A stretch of 64,000 nt of DNA from CAVZCK01 sp963773735 (lineage in GTDB: Bacteria; Pseudomonadota; Alphaproteobacteria; Rhizobiales; Rhodomicrobiaceae). The notes under the pieces are model-generated. The model did not search any database. It had not been told where the DNA came from and was given only the letters and a program-made list of their open reading frames with translations. The DNA lies in assembly GCA_963773735.1 (NCBI GenBank), contig CAVZCK010000021.1, positions 496,001 to 560,000 on the forward strand, written 5' to 3'. The position numbers and the translations under genes are program-made. Below, in pieces: positions 1 to 10,444 of the stretch. The first letter of the stretch is position 1. Each line of letters starts with the position of its first letter.

Positions 1-530
1 TCCGTTTGACCGGCGTCTTCCTCGGCTTGCGAATCAACTGCTGTATCGTCGGCATGCGCCTTCCAACCCACGCGATTTTGCGGTCAAGCCGATTGCGTCG
101 GAGCGTTCCGCCGAGACGCAAGCTGGCGACCAGCTTGAAAAACGAGAGGACCGCCCAGCTCAAAGCTGGAGGGTCATACACCCAAGTTTTGTCTTCAATT
201 GTCTTGGCAGCGTTTAGGACTGAAGACGCGCCAAACGGCGCACGGCACTACGGCCTGCCAAATCGATAGGCAATAGATAGACATCGCAAATAATCGCGTC
301 AAGCGTGAAATTCCCCAATTTGCGCCAAATTTGCATCACAGCTTCCTGTCAGAAAAGCTTTTTACTCGACAGCGGCCAGCCTTTACACTTAAGTCCGGCT
401 AAAGGCTGTCGCGTGTCGCACGACGGTCGGTCGGGGCAGCAATCCCGCCTCGCAGGTTCTTGGCAGCGTTGAATCAGGAGAGACGACCGCGTTCGCGAGC
501 TGACGCGGCGCGCTGATGTAGACCGGCGAA
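1..530. other. No supported gene
   Basis: Short open frames exist on both strands, but none has a recognisable domain, a convincing ribosome binding site or a family-like composition. The end of the stretch serves as the upstream region of the membrane-protein gene starting at 531. I see no repeat, terminator or RNA gene here. Confidence 0.5.
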
Positions 531-1196
531 ATGGCACGGGCGGAATTTGATGGGCTGGGGATGGGAGAGTTTGTCGCCTGGGCTGCGACGGGGATCGTCG
601 TTGGGCTTCAAACATGGTCGACGCCAGCAGCCGCGTCCACGAAAAAGGCACGGCTGGGATCGATTATGCCCGAAGTTCCGGTGGTTCACCGGCAACGTTT
701 TTTTCTGAGGCAGCGGGATGGACGGGAGGTGGAAATCCTCCTTGTCGATAGCGGCATCGGCTTTCGCAACGGTCACGCCGTGACCGCCGTATGGGCGGCA
801 CGCAAGAGCGCGCCTTTCGGGCACTGCATCTATCTGGAAAACCATACCACCGGCGCCATCGCGCGGCTGTCGGAGAACATTGCGCTCATTCGCAGCAAAG
901 CGCGCTTATGGAGGATCGCCGTCTTCGGCTTCCTGGCTACGTTCCCGGCGGCCCTGGCGCTCATCGGCTGGCTAATCCTTCACCGCGGAGCAGCCTCGCT
1001 TCACGATGAGAAATTTCTGGTAAGCTCGGCCGCCGGGCTCGGCCTGCTTTTTGTTGTCGGCGTGGTTGTCTCGAAGCTCGTATTCGATTACCTTCGTGTC
1101 GACGACGATCAAAAGATTTGGCTCGCTGCCGATAAGGCTTTGACGCATGCGCGCCGCGTTCTCCTTCAGAAGCCAATGATGCGGCGGTATAGTTGA
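531..1196 (+). CDS. Hypothetical membrane protein with two C-terminal transmembrane helices
   Basis: An intact 221-residue frame that I cannot place in a named family. Residues 1-125 are largely soluble and end in a basic segment. Two hydrophobic helices follow at about residues 128-150 and 163-185, then a short charged tail of about 35 residues. The N-terminus has a weak hydrophobic stretch (about 12-30, ending in a run of Ala/Ser/Thr) that could be a signal segment if translation starts at the second Met (position 561). The gene stands alone and the 200 bases downstream hold nothing recognisable. Function unknown; it could be a small membrane anchor or sensor. Confidence 0.5.
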   Translation: MARAEFDGLGMGEFVAWAATGIVVGLQTWSTPAAASTKKARLGSIMPEVPVVHRQRFFLRQRDGREVEILLVDSGIGFRNGHAVTAVWAARKSAPFGHCIYLENHTTGAIARLSENIALIRSKARLWRIAVFGFLATFPAALALIGWLILHRGAASLHDEKFLVSSAAGLGLLFVVGVVVSKLVFDYLRVDDDQKIWLAADKALTHARRVLLQKPMMRRYS

Positions 1197-1408
1197 GTTG
1201 CTTCAAAAGCAATTTTCCACTTTTCTGCTCTCTGCTGCTGACACACTGTATTCATTTTTGCAGAATATGAAAAGATCTTAGTTACTTGTAGATTTGCACT
1301 TGTCAAAGCCTTAGTTTTGGCGTCATATTTTGCTTTCCTACTTGGCTGTCGCTTCAGGCTGGCCCTAGCGCGTTCCGGTGACCCAGGCCGAGAAACCAAA
1401 TGGGTGTT

Positions 1409-2697
1409 ATGAAATACTTTGGCGGACGGCCAATGCTCCAGCCCTTAGCGCGTAGCCTCATTTTTTGGCCGCTTTGTGCGCCATACCGACGATAGCCTCG
1501 TCTGGCGAGCAGGCAGTCGGACCCCAGGATACCGCCGCTGTAGGTTCGCTGGCGAATCCAGCGGTTAGTCCCGACTTGGTGACCAGCAAGACCGTGCAGG
1601 CCATAACGCATGAAGTCTACCGCCTGCTCGTTGATGTCGACGGCGCGGTCAAAGGCGGTACGGCCTTTCTCGTCAGTGGCAAGCGCATTGTCGCCACCAA
1701 CAACCACGTCGTTGACCAGGGCACGGGCTTCTCGATTGGCTATGTCGGTCAGGCCGGCCATATTAGGCGCGTTCCCTTGCGCGTTCTCGCGATCTTCCCA
1801 CAGAAGGATCTTGCGCTCTTGGAAGCGCTGGACGATCTGCCCGGCGCGCCATTGCCGCTTTTGGCAAGCTATCCGGGCCTCGCAACGGACCTGTACGCGA
1901 TCGGATTTCCAGCGGCGGCCGATCCTCAGGGCCTATCGGGTTGGTCGCAGGACGATGACGAGACATTTTTTCTACCCTCGGTCCTGAAAGGCTATGTGTC
2001 CCGCATCCTGGCCAACAGATGGTTCAGCAGTCAGCTTCAGCACCAGACGCCGATCATACCCGGCTATAGCGGCGGCCCCTTGATCAACGACGATGGCGTT
2101 GTCGTCGCAATCAGCAGTTCCATCCACAAGGAAGCCAACGGCATTTCCTACGGCGTGCTGTCGGCAGATCTTGTGGATTTCATCTCGGCCTGCGCGCTGC
2201 CTCTGACCGCCGTCAAAGGCAGCGAGCCTTCGCTTGCGAGCCAGAGCGTGGCGAAAAACATGACCGAGACGGCTGACACCCATGCCGCTCAGAAAAAGCT
2301 GCCGCCGAGTCCAACTGATTTGGCCATGCTGGAACGCGGCAACGACTTTCTGGAGCGTGGAGACATCACGGCCGCCCGCCTGATATTTCGTTACTTGATC
2401 AACCGCGGCGACATGCCGGACGCTTACGCGGGTCTTGCCAAGACCTACGACCCAATCTACCTCAACCATAAGAACGTCATCGGCGTCTCCGGCGACAGCC
2501 AAAAGGCCAGAGAGTTTTACGAGAAAGCAGCGAGTCTGGGCGGTGGGGCGTCGCCGGATCGTGTTGAAGCAAGGTCGAGTAAAGCCGGACGCTGCGACGG
2601 CAGCATCTGCAAGCTGGTCAACAGCATGAATGGCCCCTTCGTCGTTTGCGAGAAGTCTGATCCGGCCCTGGTGGTCAATAACGCGCTCGGCCGCTAG
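1409..2697 (+). CDS. Secreted trypsin-like serine protease with C-terminal TPR/Sel1-like region (one frameshift)
   Basis: The body of the protein (from 1465) has a chymotrypsin-fold protease with a full catalytic triad: His in TNNHVV (about residue 81 counted from 1465), Asp in QKDLALL (115) and Ser in PGYSGGPL (202). Residues about 285-370 look like a TPR/Sel1-type helical repeat, followed by a cysteine-containing tail. The open frame begins without ATG. If one T is restored in the T6 run at 1461-1466, the frame joins upstream ATGs (1400, 1409, 1433) and gives a classical signal peptide (MLQPLARSLIFLAALCA). The mature enzyme is therefore probably exported. There is no PDZ domain, unlike DegP. 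Substrate unknown. Its stop overlaps the end of the opposing DUF4347 fragment. Confidence 0.7.
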
Positions 2698-3083
2698 GGG
2701 GTGCCGCTCGGCGGCCTCCAGAGCCGAACAGGGACACCCGCGAGAACCTCAAGCACCCTGAGGACATAGTCGCTCTCGCCGTCCCCGCTTTCGCCAGCGC
2801 CGATCACAAGTTCGCCGCCGCGCCCGATCGCGAGCCCGATCTGCGCCAGGGCTTGAGCGCCGCTGCGCAATTCGCGCAATCTCAAAGCCTTATCACTGAA
2901 TATCAGCCGCCCACGGACCAATTTGGCAAAGATGTGGACGCAGGACAGCCGCCTGCGCCCTTTCAACCGGCACGCGATCTCATTGAGGCCGTCGTCTTTG
3001 CCGCTGAGGAAAATCAGCTCCGCGGCATGGCCACTGAAGATGAGCCAAGGCAGATCGGTGACACCGGCGTCGACGAAAATCAA
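2694..3083 (-). CDS. DUF4347-domain protein, short or partial
   Basis: The translated segment begins with the IFVDAGVTDL motif typical of the N-terminal DUF4347 domain. It continues with the family's LxxIAxxLxGR, VHI and GGELVIGAGES-like segments and ends with a ...VLAGVPVRL segment, so essentially one DUF4347 domain of about 130 residues is present. In known proteins this domain starts very large surface or adhesin-like proteins; here it stops after the single domain. Upstream codons in the same frame (QHASL) lack a good start, and the frame is broken near 3100. It may be a remnant or an N-terminally frameshifted small gene. The function of DUF4347 is not established. Confidence 0.35.
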   Translation of the reverse strand: MIFVDAGVTDLPWLIFSGHAAELIFLSGKDDGLNEIACRLKGRRRLSCVHIFAKLVRGRLIFSDKALRLRELRSGAQALAQIGLAIGRGGELVIGAGESGDGESDYVLRVLEVLAGVPVRLWRPPSGTP

Positions 3084-3465
3084 CGACGCGTGCTGTGGGC
3101 GAGATTTCCGCTATCCTGGGTTGAAAAATCTCCGCATTACGGAAAAGGTCGCTATCCAAGGTTGGCATTGTTTACCTATTGCGTAAAGCGATATAGTTTG
3201 AATTTTAACGATTAGGTACATCGCTCAATACGCTTGCGATTAGTGGGGCAATGCCCGGCCGTCAATCCGTGAACCTCGCAAACACCCAGAATCTCAACAG
3301 CTTGACGCCGGTTCACGGTCGGGCCGTTGCAGAATGCCGATTACATAGGAAAAATTTCGGGGCGGACGGAATATCCCAAGCTGTGACCAATTTACCATTC
3401 CCGTGACCGCCCCGCTTCATTAGGGTTTACCCGGTCAAGTTCATCGTACCGAGTCCTCTTGATCC
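3084..3465. other. Intergenic region without recognised gene
   Basis: This stretch separates the DUF4347 fragment from the globin gene. It is somewhat more AT-rich than its surroundings around 3170-3240. I see no convincing promoter, terminator or conserved RNA. The bases just before 3466 do not show a strong ribosome binding site for the globin start. Confidence 0.4.
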
Positions 3466-3997
3466 ATGACCCCTGCGCAGATGCGGCTTCTCCATCGCAG
3501 TTTTGTGGCGATCGAGCCGATGACGCATGAGATCGGCCTATCGTTTTACGAAAGGCTATTCCAGCTCGTACCCGAGGTACGCCCGCTTTTTGGCTCGGAC
3601 TCTGAAGTTTCAGCAGCGCAAGCTGATGAGCATGTTCGACGAGCTTCTGAAGCTGCAACTCCGCTCGGCCCTGACGGTGCCAATCACAGGCGGCGCGCAC
3701 ACGGAAGTCGCGATGCAGGAAGTCGTTGCGCTGGCCCACCGTCATGTCGATTACGGCGCACGGCCGGAACATTTTGGGGCGGCGAAAGAGGCACTGCTCT
3801 GGAGCCTCCGAAGGCATCTGGGCGCAGAATTTGATGACGATACCGCGGAGGCCTGGCGTGAGGCGTTCGACACGGTGGCGGGATCGATGAGCCGTGTGAT
3901 GAAATCGGAAGCAACCTTCCCCTTACTTCCCGATGACCACGGCCGGACGGCGCCGGAGAGCGGGGCGGAAACGCTCGAAGTGCTGTTTCGGGAGTAA
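3466..3997 (+). CDS. Single-domain bacterial globin (Vitreoscilla/flavohaemoglobin type), one frameshift
   Basis: The two halves lie in different frames. The N-terminal part (MTPAQMRLLHRSF..., then SFYERLFQLVPEVRPLFGSD) is the A-to-C/D helix region of flavohaemoglobin-type globins. The second part, after skipping one base near 3601, gives LKFQQRKLMSMFDELL and then the F-helix segment ALAHRHVDYGARPEHF, which carries the likely proximal haem-binding His. The C-terminal helices follow. At about 175 residues there is room for the globin domain plus a short tail, but no FAD/NAD reductase domain. Such proteins bind O2 or NO in the cytoplasm. The neighbouring genes give no functional hint. The frameshift is most likely a sequence error. 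Confidence 0.75.
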
Positions 3998-3999
3998 GC

Positions 4000-4085
4000 A
4001 TCATCCCGAAAAGCATGCCGCGAAGGCGGGAATGTTCTGCCCGGTTGTCGGAAAAAATGATGCGCAATCAAAGAGTTAAGACGGC
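4000..4085. repeat. Possible Hyphomicrobiales intergenic repeat element
   Basis: The segment between the globin stop and the next gene contains CATCCCGAAAAGCATG, GGCGGGAATGTTCTGCC and GGAAAAAATGATGCGCAATC. These resemble intergenic mosaic repeats that I associate with Rhizobium-type genomes. No second copy is obvious in this window, so the assignment rests on recall only. Confidence 0.25.
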
Positions 4086-4091
4086 GCCGCG

Positions 4092-5767
4092 TCAGCCCCG
4101 CCGACCGAGCTGGCTCAGCGTTTTGGACGGCGTGATCGCCTCCGGATCGAGCAGGCAGTGGATGATCGCAGGTCTTCCGGAGGCCAGCGCGCGTTCGAAT
4201 GCCGGGGCGAACTCGTCCGTGCGCTCGACGCGTTCGCCGTGGCCGCCGAAGGCTCTGGCATAGTCCGCAAAATCCGGATTGCGGAGCGCCGTCGCCAAGA
4301 CGCGGCCGGGATAGGTCTGCTCCTGATGCATCCGGATCGTGCCGTACATGCCGTTGTCTATAACGATGAGAATCACAGGAATGCCGTATTGCACCGCGGT
4401 CGCGAACTCCTGGCCGGTCATCAGAAAGCAGCCGTCCCCGGCGAAGGCGACAACGATGCGCTCGGGGCAGTGGCGCTTGGCCATGATCGCGGCCGGCACG
4501 CCGTACCCCATCGAGCCGGAGGTCGGCGCAAGCTGAGTGCCGAAGGCGCGGATGCGGTAATAGCGGTGAACCCAGGCGGCAAAATTTCCCGCGCCGTTGC
4601 AGACGATCACGTCAGGGGGAAGGCGCTGACGCAGCCAGATCACCGCCTCGCCATATTGGAAGGCGCCGGGCACCGGCTTTGCGGTCTCCGACCAGGCGAT
4701 GTAGCTGGCGTGGAGCGCCTCAGTGTCACTCGCCTTCGCGGGGCCGAGCACGCCATCGCCACCATGCTGATCCAGTGCCGCGCAAAATGCGGCCGGCGTC
4801 GCCTGAATGGCAAGCGCGGGCTGATAGACGCGGCCGAGCTCTTCGGCGCCGGGGTGAACATGGACGAGGCGCTGTTTGGGCACCGGAACGCCGATGCAGC
4901 GAATAAGAGGATGACGGCATCTCCGAAAGCCGCCCGCCAAGCAGTAGGACCAAATCCGCCGCTTTGATGCGCTCGGCCAAGGCCGGATTGGGCGCGATGC
5001 CGACATCGCCGACATAATTGGGGTGATCGGCGGGGAAAAGCTGCGCGCGGCGGAAGGAGGTGGCGACCGGCAGATCGTTTCGCTCGGCGAAGCGGATGAA
5101 GGTTGCGCGCGCCTTTTCGCTCCAGCGCGAGCCGCCGAGGATGGCAATCGGCCGTTCGGCTTCGGCGAGCAATTCGCGGAAACGCTCCATCGCATGCCGG
5201 CGACGGCCAGATCTCAGCCGCCTCGACGCGCGGCGCATCGGCAACCACCGCCGTTTCCTTCAGCACGTCCTCCGGCAGCGCAGAGACCACCGGACCGGGG
5301 CGGCCCTGCATCGCGGTGCGGAAAGCGCGCGCCACGAATTCCGGCAGCCGCGCCGCATCGTCGACTTCGGCCACCCATTTTGCGACCGATCCGAACACGG
5401 CGCGGAAATCGATCTCCTGAAACGCCTCACGCTCGCGCATGCCCCGGCCGACCTGACCGGCGAACAGGATCATCGGCGTTGAATCCTGCGCGGCGATGTG
5501 CAGGCCGTGCGCCGCATTCATGGCGCCAGGGCCGCGCGTGACGAAGCAGACCCCCGGCCGCCCGGTCAGCTTGCCATAGGCTTCGGCCATGATCGCCGCC
5601 CCGCCCTCATGCCGGCAGGCAATCACGTCGATCGGCGAGCCGTAAAGCGCATCGAGCGCGGCGAGATAGCTCTCGCCGGGAACGCAAGCCAGCCGGTCGA
5701 CGCCTTGGGCGACGAGCTGATCGATCAAAATTTGACCGCCGGTTCTCATGGGCATCGCGTCACTCAT
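4092..5767 (-). CDS. Thiamine-pyrophosphate enzyme, acetolactate-synthase-like large subunit (two frameshifts)
   Basis: Read on the minus strand through three frames with breaks near 5200 and 4910, this gives a protein of about 555 residues with the three-domain TPP-enzyme layout. The N-terminal PYR domain has the conserved Glu in ACRHEGGAAIMAEAYG. The central domain contains PIAILGGSRWSEKA and DLVLLLGGRLSE. The C-terminal PP domain has the TPP/Mg motif AFAGDGCFLMTG...IDNGMYGT. Such enzymes decarboxylate 2-oxo acids or ligate C2 units in the cytoplasm. The start ATG overlaps the stop of the CoA-transferase gene (ATGA), so the two are translationally coupled. The exact substrate is unclear. 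It lacks the N-terminal signatures I would expect of sulfoacetaldehyde acetyltransferase, and oxalyl-CoA decarboxylase is only one possibility suggested by its partner. Confidence 0.7.
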
Positions 5768-6949
5768 GGCTCTCCTTGCCGCCGTCCGGCGCCGTGAAGC
5801 GCGGACAACACCTCCTCATTATCCTCGCCGAGCCGCGGGCTCCGCTTCGGCGCCATCATCCTGACACCGTCGATCACGATCGGGCAAGCAACCGTCGGCA
5901 CATGGCCCGCCTCGTCCACCAGCTCCTGCCGGATGCCGCGCGCCTCGACCTGCGCGTCGGCGAACACATCGGCGAGATCGTTGATCGGCCCGGCGGGGAT
6001 GCTGAGGGCCTCCAGCTGCGCCAGCAGCTCATCGCGCTTCCACACCGATATCAGCTCCGAGAGACGCGCGCATAAGGCGTCGCGGTCGCGGACACGGCCC
6101 TCATTCTTGCGGTAGATCTCGCTGGCCGCAAGATCGTCGGCGCCAAGCACCTCGCAGAGCTTTGCAAATTGCGAGTCATTGCCGACGGCGATGATCAGAT
6201 GGCCGTCGGCGGCCGGAAACACCTGATAGGGCACGATATTCGGATGTCCGTTGCCGAGCCGCGCCGGCGATTGGCCCGAGACCAGATAGTTCATGGCCTG
6301 ATGGCCGAGCATGGCGATCTGGCAGTCGAGCAGCGCCATGTCGATATGGGCGCCCTGCCCCGTCGCGTCGCGGCGGCGCAGGGCCGCGAGGATGGCGTTC
6401 GAGGCGTAAAGGCCGGTGACGATGTCGGCAACCGCGACGCCGACTTTCATCGGCTCGCCGTCCGGCTCGCCCGTCAGGCTCATCAGGCCGCCCATGCCCT
6501 GGATCAGAAAATCGTAGCCGGCGCGCCCGGCATAGGGCCCGGTCTGGCCGAAGCCGGTGATCGAGCAATAGATGAGGCGCGGATTGACCGCTTTGAGGCT
6601 CTCATAGTCGAGCCCGTACTTTCGGAGACCGCCGACCTTGAAATTCTCGATGAGAACGTCGGACTCAGCGGCAAGGGCGCGGATCGCCTTGCGTCCTTCA
6701 TCGCTTTCGAAATCGAGCGTGACCGAGCGCTTGCCGCGGTTGGTGGCGTGGAAATAGCCTGGCCGACAGGTTTTCGCCATTCCGACCCATCACGAAAGGC
6801 GGTCCCCATCCGCGCGTATCGTCGCCCGCGCCGGGCCGCTCCACCTTGATGACCTCGGCGCCGAGATCGGCGAGAAGCTGCGCCGCCCAAGGCCCGGCGA
6901 GAATGCGGGCCAGCTCAAGGACTTTCAGCCCTGAGAGAGGATTTTTCAT
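5764..6949 (-). CDS. CaiB/BaiF family (class III) CoA-transferase (one frameshift)
   Basis: The N-terminal piece (LSGLKVLELARILAGPWA, LADLGAEVIKVERPGAGD) and the C-terminal piece (FHATNRGKRSVTLDFES onwards) join with a single frameshift near 6770 to about 394 residues, the normal family size. The catalytic Asp of class III CoA-transferases is expected in HIDMALLDCQ. The GFGQTGPYAGRAGYD segment is a strong family signature. These enzymes move CoA between carboxylic acids. The gene is followed by an overlapping TPP-enzyme gene. Glutaryl-CoA dehydrogenase lies in the same direction a few kilobases upstream, where a CaiB/BaiF protein often serves as glutarate CoA-transferase. The substrate here is an inference, not shown. 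Confidence 0.8.
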
Positions 6950-7149
6950 TGCACGCTCTTCATTCTACCAAGAGGCGATAATGCATTTGGCGGGGCGATG
7001 TCGAGGCACTTTCGCTTGATCTTTCCGCCGGTCGTCCGATCCGCAAAGAGGCTGGCGGGAGAATTCCGGCATGTTGTCGGATCGGGGCAGGCTTATTCGT
7101 CCTATGGCCGACGGAGTGCAATGCGAATCAATGTGGAGGCAGGACAAAG

Positions 7150-7620
7150 ATGACCGCGACCAGCACCAAGCCCCGCGCGTGTAGCATCGTGACGGCCGAG
7201 CGCCAGCTCACCGCCGTCGTCAAGGTGAGGTCGCCGATGAGCAAACTGCCGGAGACGCAGCGCTCGTCGCGAGCCAAGCTCAATGCCGCCCTGCCCTCAC
7301 TCAATGTCGGGCCGCTCGGCCAGACCTGCACGCTCTGGCGTCCGCCGTCCGGCGGCCTGCTCGAGATGGAGGCGGGCGTGATCGTCTCGCGCAACTTCGC
7401 ACCGCTCGGCGAGGTGGTGCCCTCCGCATTGCCGGGCGGGCGCGCCGCGCATTTCGTGCTGGTCGGCGATTATGACGGCCTTCCCGGCGCCTGGAACACG
7501 CTGCTCGGCTGGTGCGCGGCTGAGAAGTTGCCGCTCGCGGGCGTCAATTGGGAGATCTATGGCGAGTGGAACGAGGACTCATCGAAGATCGAGACCTCAC
7601 TCTACGCGCTGCTCGCCTGA
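7150..7620 (+). CDS. GyrI-like small-molecule-binding domain protein
   Basis: An intact 156-residue frame. The second half (TCTLWRPPSGGLLEMEAGV, PGGRAAHFVLVGDYDGLPGAW, then VNWEIYGEWNED and a final ETSLYALL) matches the GyrI-like / AraC effector-binding fold. The typical Glu near the C-terminus lies in the EIYGEW segment. No DNA-binding domain is fused, so it is a stand-alone ligand-binding protein, which is common in proteobacteria. It is transcribed opposite to its neighbours and sits between the CoA-transferase and MFS genes. The ligand is unknown. Confidence 0.65.
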   Translation: MTATSTKPRACSIVTAERQLTAVVKVRSPMSKLPETQRSSRAKLNAALPSLNVGPLGQTCTLWRPPSGGLLEMEAGVIVSRNFAPLGEVVPSALPGGRAAHFVLVGDYDGLPGAWNTLLGWCAAEKLPLAGVNWEIYGEWNEDSSKIETSLYALLA

Positions 7621-7640
7621 CGCGCGTGACGTCGAGCGCC

Positions 7641-9182
7641 TTAAGTCCTCGCCGAAAGCGGCTCGGCGATCTCCTCCAGGCTGCGGCGCTCGGCCCGGAC
7701 GCCATAGGCAACCTCGACCAGCGCTGCGACAAACATCAGCGCGGCGGCGAAGAGATAGCCGTAGAAGACATCGGTGCGCGAGCCGGTGCCGATCAGCGTG
7801 CCGAAAATCCATGGCGCCAGCACGCCGCCGGTTCCCGTCCCGATCGCATAGAACAGCGCGATCGCCAGCGCCCGCATCTCCAGCGGGAAGATCTCGCTGA
7901 CGGTCAGATAGGCGGCGCTGGCGGCCGGCGAGGCGAAGAAGAAGATTACCGTCCACAGCGCCGTCTGGGTCACCGCGGTCAGCACATCCTGGGAAAACAG
8001 ATAGCCGGTGATCAATAGCAGCAAGGCGGCGAGCGCATAGGTGCTGGTGATCATCTGGCGGCGGCCAATGGTGTCGAACAGCGATCCGAGCACCAGCACG
8101 CCTACGAAATTGCTGATCGCAAAGGGAAGCAGATAGAGGCCGGTCTGGCTCGACGGCACCTGATAGAAGCTCGTCAGCACGAGCGCGTAGGTGAAGAAGA
8201 TCGCATTGTAGAGAAAGGCCTGCGAGACCATCAGCGACAGGCCGAGCATAGAGCGCTTCGGGTAGCGCCTGAACATGGTCTCCATGATAACCTTGAAGCC
8301 GAAATGATGGCGCGGATAGATGGTGATCGCCGCATGGTCTGGCAGCGGCGGCAGCGGCTTGCCGGTCGTCTCTTCCACCTCTTTCTCGACCTGACTAACG
8401 ATGCGCTCGGCCTCCTCCTCATAGCCGTGCGTCATCAGCCAGCGCGGGCTCTCCGGCACATGCCGTCGAACCATCAGGATGCCGAGCCCGAGAATGGCGC
8501 CGATGCCGAAGCCGACCCGCCAGCCGAGATCGACGGGAAGCAGGTTAGGATCGAGCAGCGCGATCGTCGAGAGCGAGCCGATAGCGGCGCCGACCCAATA
8601 GGAGCCGTTGATATAGAGATCGATACGGCCGCGCAAACGCGCCGGGATCAGCTCATCGATCGCTGAGTTGATGGCGGCATATTCGCCGCCGATGCCGGAC
8701 CCGGTGATGAAGCGAAAGACAATGAAGCTCCACAAATTCCAGGAGAACGCCGTCAGCAGCACGCCAATCAGATAGATACTCAGCGTGATGAAGAAGAGCC
8801 GCTTTCGCCCGAAACGGTCGGTGAGATAGCCGAAGAACAGGGAGCCGGCCACCGCGCCGGCCAGATAGAAAGATGCGATGAGGCCGATTTCGGCGCTGGA
8901 GAAGTGTAGCGTCTGCGGCTCCTGCAGCACGCCGCTGATCGCGCCCTTCAAGGTGACCTCAAGACCATCGAGGATCCAGGTAACGCCGAGGGCGACGACG
9001 ATCATCGTGTGGAAGCGGCTCCAGGGCAGCCGGTCGAGCCGGGCCGGGACGAGCGTGGTGACGGCCGGAGGCGGGCTACGACTGTTGTGGTTGCTTTTCT
9101 TCGAGCCCTGCAATTCCCCATCCCGCTGTGAGTGCCGATCAGGAAACGCGTTCCGCGCGGGCGAGTTCCGCGTGGAGCGCAT
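7641..9182 (-). CDS. MFS transporter of the metabolite/sugar porter type
   Basis: A long uninterrupted frame (513 codons at most) with about 12 hydrophobic segments. The MFS loop motif between TM2 and TM3 is clear (FGYLTDRFGRKRLF), as is RGRIDLYINGSYWVGA after TM4, with a large central charged loop (about residues 240-290). An IGRR segment occurs in the second half. The first 50 residues are polar and Arg/Ser/Pro-rich, so the true start is probably internal, for instance shortly before LDRLPWSRFHTMIVVALGV. It is an inner-membrane proton-linked carrier for an organic acid or sugar. It lies 33 bases downstream of glutaryl-CoA dehydrogenase on the same strand and may import a dicarboxylate or aromatic precursor; that is inference. 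Confidence 0.75.
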   Translation of the reverse strand: MRSTRNSPARNAFPDRHSQRDGELQGSKKSNHNSRSPPPAVTTLVPARLDRLPWSRFHTMIVVALGVTWILDGLEVTLKGAISGVLQEPQTLHFSSAEIGLIASFYLAGAVAGSLFFGYLTDRFGRKRLFFITLSIYLIGVLLTAFSWNLWSFIVFRFITGSGIGGEYAAINSAIDELIPARLRGRIDLYINGSYWVGAAIGSLSTIALLDPNLLPVDLGWRVGFGIGAILGLGILMVRRHVPESPRWLMTHGYEEEAERIVSQVEKEVEETTGKPLPPLPDHAAITIYPRHHFGFKVIMETMFRRYPKRSMLGLSLMVSQAFLYNAIFFTYALVLTSFYQVPSSQTGLYLLPFAISNFVGVLVLGSLFDTIGRRQMITSTYALAALLLLITGYLFSQDVLTAVTQTALWTVIFFFASPAASAAYLTVSEIFPLEMRALAIALFYAIGTGTGGVLAPWIFGTLIGTGSRTDVFYGYLFAAALMFVAALVEVAYGVRAERRSLEEIAEPLSART

Positions 9183-9215
9183 GGCGGACAGGCGCCTCCG
9201 CTCATGAACGGACGG

Positions 9216-10444
9216 CTAGAAGAATGCCTGAATTCCGGTCTGGCCGCGGCCGAGGATCAACGCATGGATGTCATGCGTGCCCTCATAGGTGTTCACCGTC
9301 TCCAGATTCTGAGCCACGCGGATGACGTGATATTCCTCCGAAATGCCGTTGCCGCCATGCATGTCGCGGGCGTCGCGGGCGATGGCAAGCGCCTTGCCGC
9401 AGCTATTGCGCTTCAGCATGGAGATCGCCTCGGGCGAGAGCCGGTCCTCGTCGAACAGCCGCCCGGCGCGCAGGCAGGCCTGCAGGCCGATGGTGATCTC
9501 GGTCTGCATATCGGCGAGCTTCTTCTGAATGAGCTGGTTAGCGGCGAGCGGCCGGCCGAACTGCTTGCGCTCCAGCGTATAGTTGCGGGCTGCGTGCCAG
9601 CAGAATTCCGCCGCGCCGAGTGCGCCCCAGGCGATGCCGTAGCGCGCCCGGTTGAGGCAGCCGAAGGGTCCCTTTGAGGCCCGAAACATTCGGCAGCAGA
9701 TTGTCCTCCGGCACGACGACCTCATCGAGCACGATCTCGCCGGTGATCGACGCGCGCAGCGACAGCTTGCCTTCGATTTTCGGCGTCGAAAAACCCGGCG
9801 TGCCGCGCTCGACCAGAAAGCCGCGGATCTGGTCGCCATGCGCAGCCGATTTCGCCCAGACGACGGCGACATCGGCGATCGGGCTGTTGCTGATCCAGGT
9901 TTTGGCGCCGGTCAGCTTGTAGCCGCCATCGACCCTCTCGGCGCGCGTGCGCATGCCACCCGGATCGGAGCCTGCGTCCGGCTCAGTCAGGCCGAAGCAG
10001 CCGACCCATTCTCCGGTCGCAAGCTTATAGAGATATTTCTGGCGCTGCTCCTCGCTGCCATAAGCGTGGATCGGATACATCACCAGCGATGACTGCACGC
10101 TCATCGCCGAGCGATAGCCGGAATCGACCCGCTCGATCTCCCGGGCGGCGAGGCCATAGGAGACATAGCCGAGCCCCGCCCCGCCATAGGTTTCCGGGAA
10201 TGGTCGGGCCGAGGAGGCCGAGCGTGCCCATCTCCTCCATGATATCGCGGTCGAAGCGCTCGTCGCGATAGGCGCTCATCACGCGCGGCATCAGCTTGTC
10301 CTGGGCATAGCCGCGGGCGGTGTCGCGCACGAGCCGTTCCTCTTCCGTGAGCTGATCATCAAGGAGAAGCAGATCGTCCCAGCCGCTCGGAACGTGCGGG
10401 GCCGCGGAGGTTTCGCCCGCTTGTCCGGATTTGAGGGCAGTCAT
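9216..10444 (-). CDS. gcdH: Glutaryl-CoA dehydrogenase (two frameshifts)
   Basis: Three frames join into about 408 residues. The N-terminus starts MTALKSGQ at 10444, behind a GGAGG ribosome binding site. The middle has MSVQSSLVMYPIHAYGSEEQ and CFGLTEPDAGSDPGGMRTRA. The C-terminus has NTYEGTHDIHALILGR, which carries the catalytic Glu; this motif is characteristic of GcdH rather than general acyl-CoA dehydrogenases. The enzyme oxidatively decarboxylates glutaryl-CoA to crotonyl-CoA in lysine/tryptophan or glutarate catabolism, passing electrons to ETF. Frame changes occur near 10200 and 9680. A CaiB/BaiF CoA-transferase downstream could supply glutaryl-CoA. Confidence 0.9.

Noticed and set aside
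6..269. 87-codon plus-strand frame at the left edge
   Set aside because: Composition is unlike the neighbouring proteins and there is no domain or ribosome binding site.
4092..5767. Sulfoacetaldehyde acetyltransferase (Xsc), to fit the sulfonate theme
   Set aside because: The N-terminal and TPP-domain segments are of the general acetolactate-synthase-like type and lack the Xsc-like N-terminal pattern, and no pta gene is adjacent.
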